In this document: positions 6,435 to 6,701 of the stretch, one piece after another
Position numbering within the stretch: position 1 is the stretch's first letter
Layout: every line of letters begins with the position of its first letter
Notes under the pieces: model-generated
Database searches by the model: none
What the model was told of the DNA's origin: nothing
What the model saw: only the letters and a program-made list of their open reading frames with translations
Origin: Treponema sp.
GTDB lineage: Bacteria > Spirochaetota > Spirochaetia > Treponematales > Breznakiellaceae
Reading direction: 5' to 3'
Assembly: GCA_009780595.1 (NCBI GenBank)
Contig: WQZT01000094.1
Coordinates: 1 to 6,701, forward strand
Length of the DNA: 6,701 nt
Position numbers and translations under genes: made by a program

Positions 6435-6459
6435 TTTCCGCCCCGTTGCAGGGCGGAAA
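6435..6459. terminator. GC-rich hairpin between convergent genes, possible terminator
   Basis: TTTCCGCCC (6435-6443) pairs perfectly with GGGCGGAAA (6451-6459) around a 7-base loop. It lies 27 bases after the stop of the LPP20-like gene and about 75 bases after the stop of the convergent beta-barrel gene. The A/T ends of the stem are short and no T-run follows on either strand, so it is not a canonical intrinsic terminator. It could block 3' exonucleases or act with Rho. Confidence 0.4.
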
Positions 6460-6535
6460 TAGCACAAGGAGTCGAGAAACGGCAGCTCCCTTTGCCTTGC
6501 CATGCGGCTAAACCGCGGGTAGAATATGCGGAATA

Positions 6536-6701
6536 TTAGAACGTATAACCTACCCCAAACGCAGGTCTAACGCCCCAAGTTACTCCCCATCCCAAATCTT
6601 CATCCTCACCATATATTGATATTACAGGTGTCTGTTTTCCTATGGTTACTGGAACCTGTAGAAAAGGGTTAACGTAAAGTCCGCTGGTGCCCACTTTAAA
6701 C
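6536..6701 (-). CDS. C-terminal end of an outer-membrane beta-barrel protein (partial)
   Basis: The frame enters from the right edge and stops at TAA (complement of 6536-6538), giving the last 54 residues of a longer protein. It includes LYVNPFLQVPVTIGKQTPVI, a short acidic turn (YGEDEDLGWG) and the ending VTWGVRPAFGVGYTF. Alternating small/polar and aromatic residues, a tight acidic turn and a final Phe are the signature of the last strands of an outer-membrane barrel, where the C-terminal aromatic is the recognition signal for BamA. The exact family cannot be told from the fragment. Codon use differs from the neighbouring operon: four GTA, three ATA, one CTA and one AGA in 54 codons, where the neighbours prefer G/C-ending codons. 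It converges on the LPP20-like gene. Confidence 0.75.
   Translation of the reverse strand, partial: FKVGTSGLYVNPFLQVPVTIGKQTPVISIYGEDEDLGWGVTWGVRPAFGVGYTF

Noticed and set aside
5920..6465. A 181-codon minus-strand open frame over the end of the LPP20-like gene.
   Set aside because: It is antisense to a supported gene, has low-complexity Gly/Ala/Arg content and no start signals. It is a composition artefact.
1..6701. CRISPR array, insertion sequence, riboswitch or rRNA.
   Set aside because: No regularly spaced direct repeats, transposase motifs, terminal inverted repeats, conserved riboswitch cores or rRNA signatures were visible on either strand.

Overview
The window looks like chromosomal DNA of a spirochaete, most likely a Treponema-type organism. 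That assignment is inference: it rests on the density of exported TPR lipoproteins, an outer-membrane beta-barrel gene, TTG and GTG starts, and the overall style of the proteins. No taxonomic marker was searched. The coding parts in the middle are GC-rich, and the left and right edges are clearly more AT-rich.

Left edge (1-424). The 5' end of a leftward gene of unknown function leaves the window at base 1. Back to back with it is a rightward tRNA-Asp(GUC) gene with its own strong extended -10 promoter and a textbook intrinsic terminator. A small inverted repeat lies between the two promoters.

Centre (425-6408). This is a divergent cluster in which nearly every product is predicted to be exported or membrane-bound. 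Leftward from about 2825 run a small protein with six hydrophobic segments and, overlapping it by 11 bases, a 623-residue TPR lipoprotein. Rightward from 2894 run a second TPR protein (probable lipoprotein), an MltD-like lytic transglycosylase with two C-terminal LysM domains, and a secreted protein resembling the LPP20/FlgP family. The rightward genes are packed with a TTGA stop/start overlap and then a 3-base gap, so they are almost certainly one translationally coupled operon. The two operons start from predicted promoters whose -35 boxes lie on the same six to seven bases. Both predicted transcripts would have almost no 5' leader.

Right edge (6409-6701). A short convergent intergenic region carries a 9-bp GC-rich hairpin. 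After it comes the 3' end of a leftward gene whose last 54 residues look like the final strands of an outer-membrane beta-barrel ending in Phe. Its codon use is more AT-rich than that of the central cluster.

Taken together, the central genes read as a cell-envelope module: a peptidoglycan-cleaving enzyme made together with TPR scaffold lipoproteins and an LPP20-like periplasmic partner. The link to any particular process, such as periplasmic flagella or cell separation, is a hypothesis.
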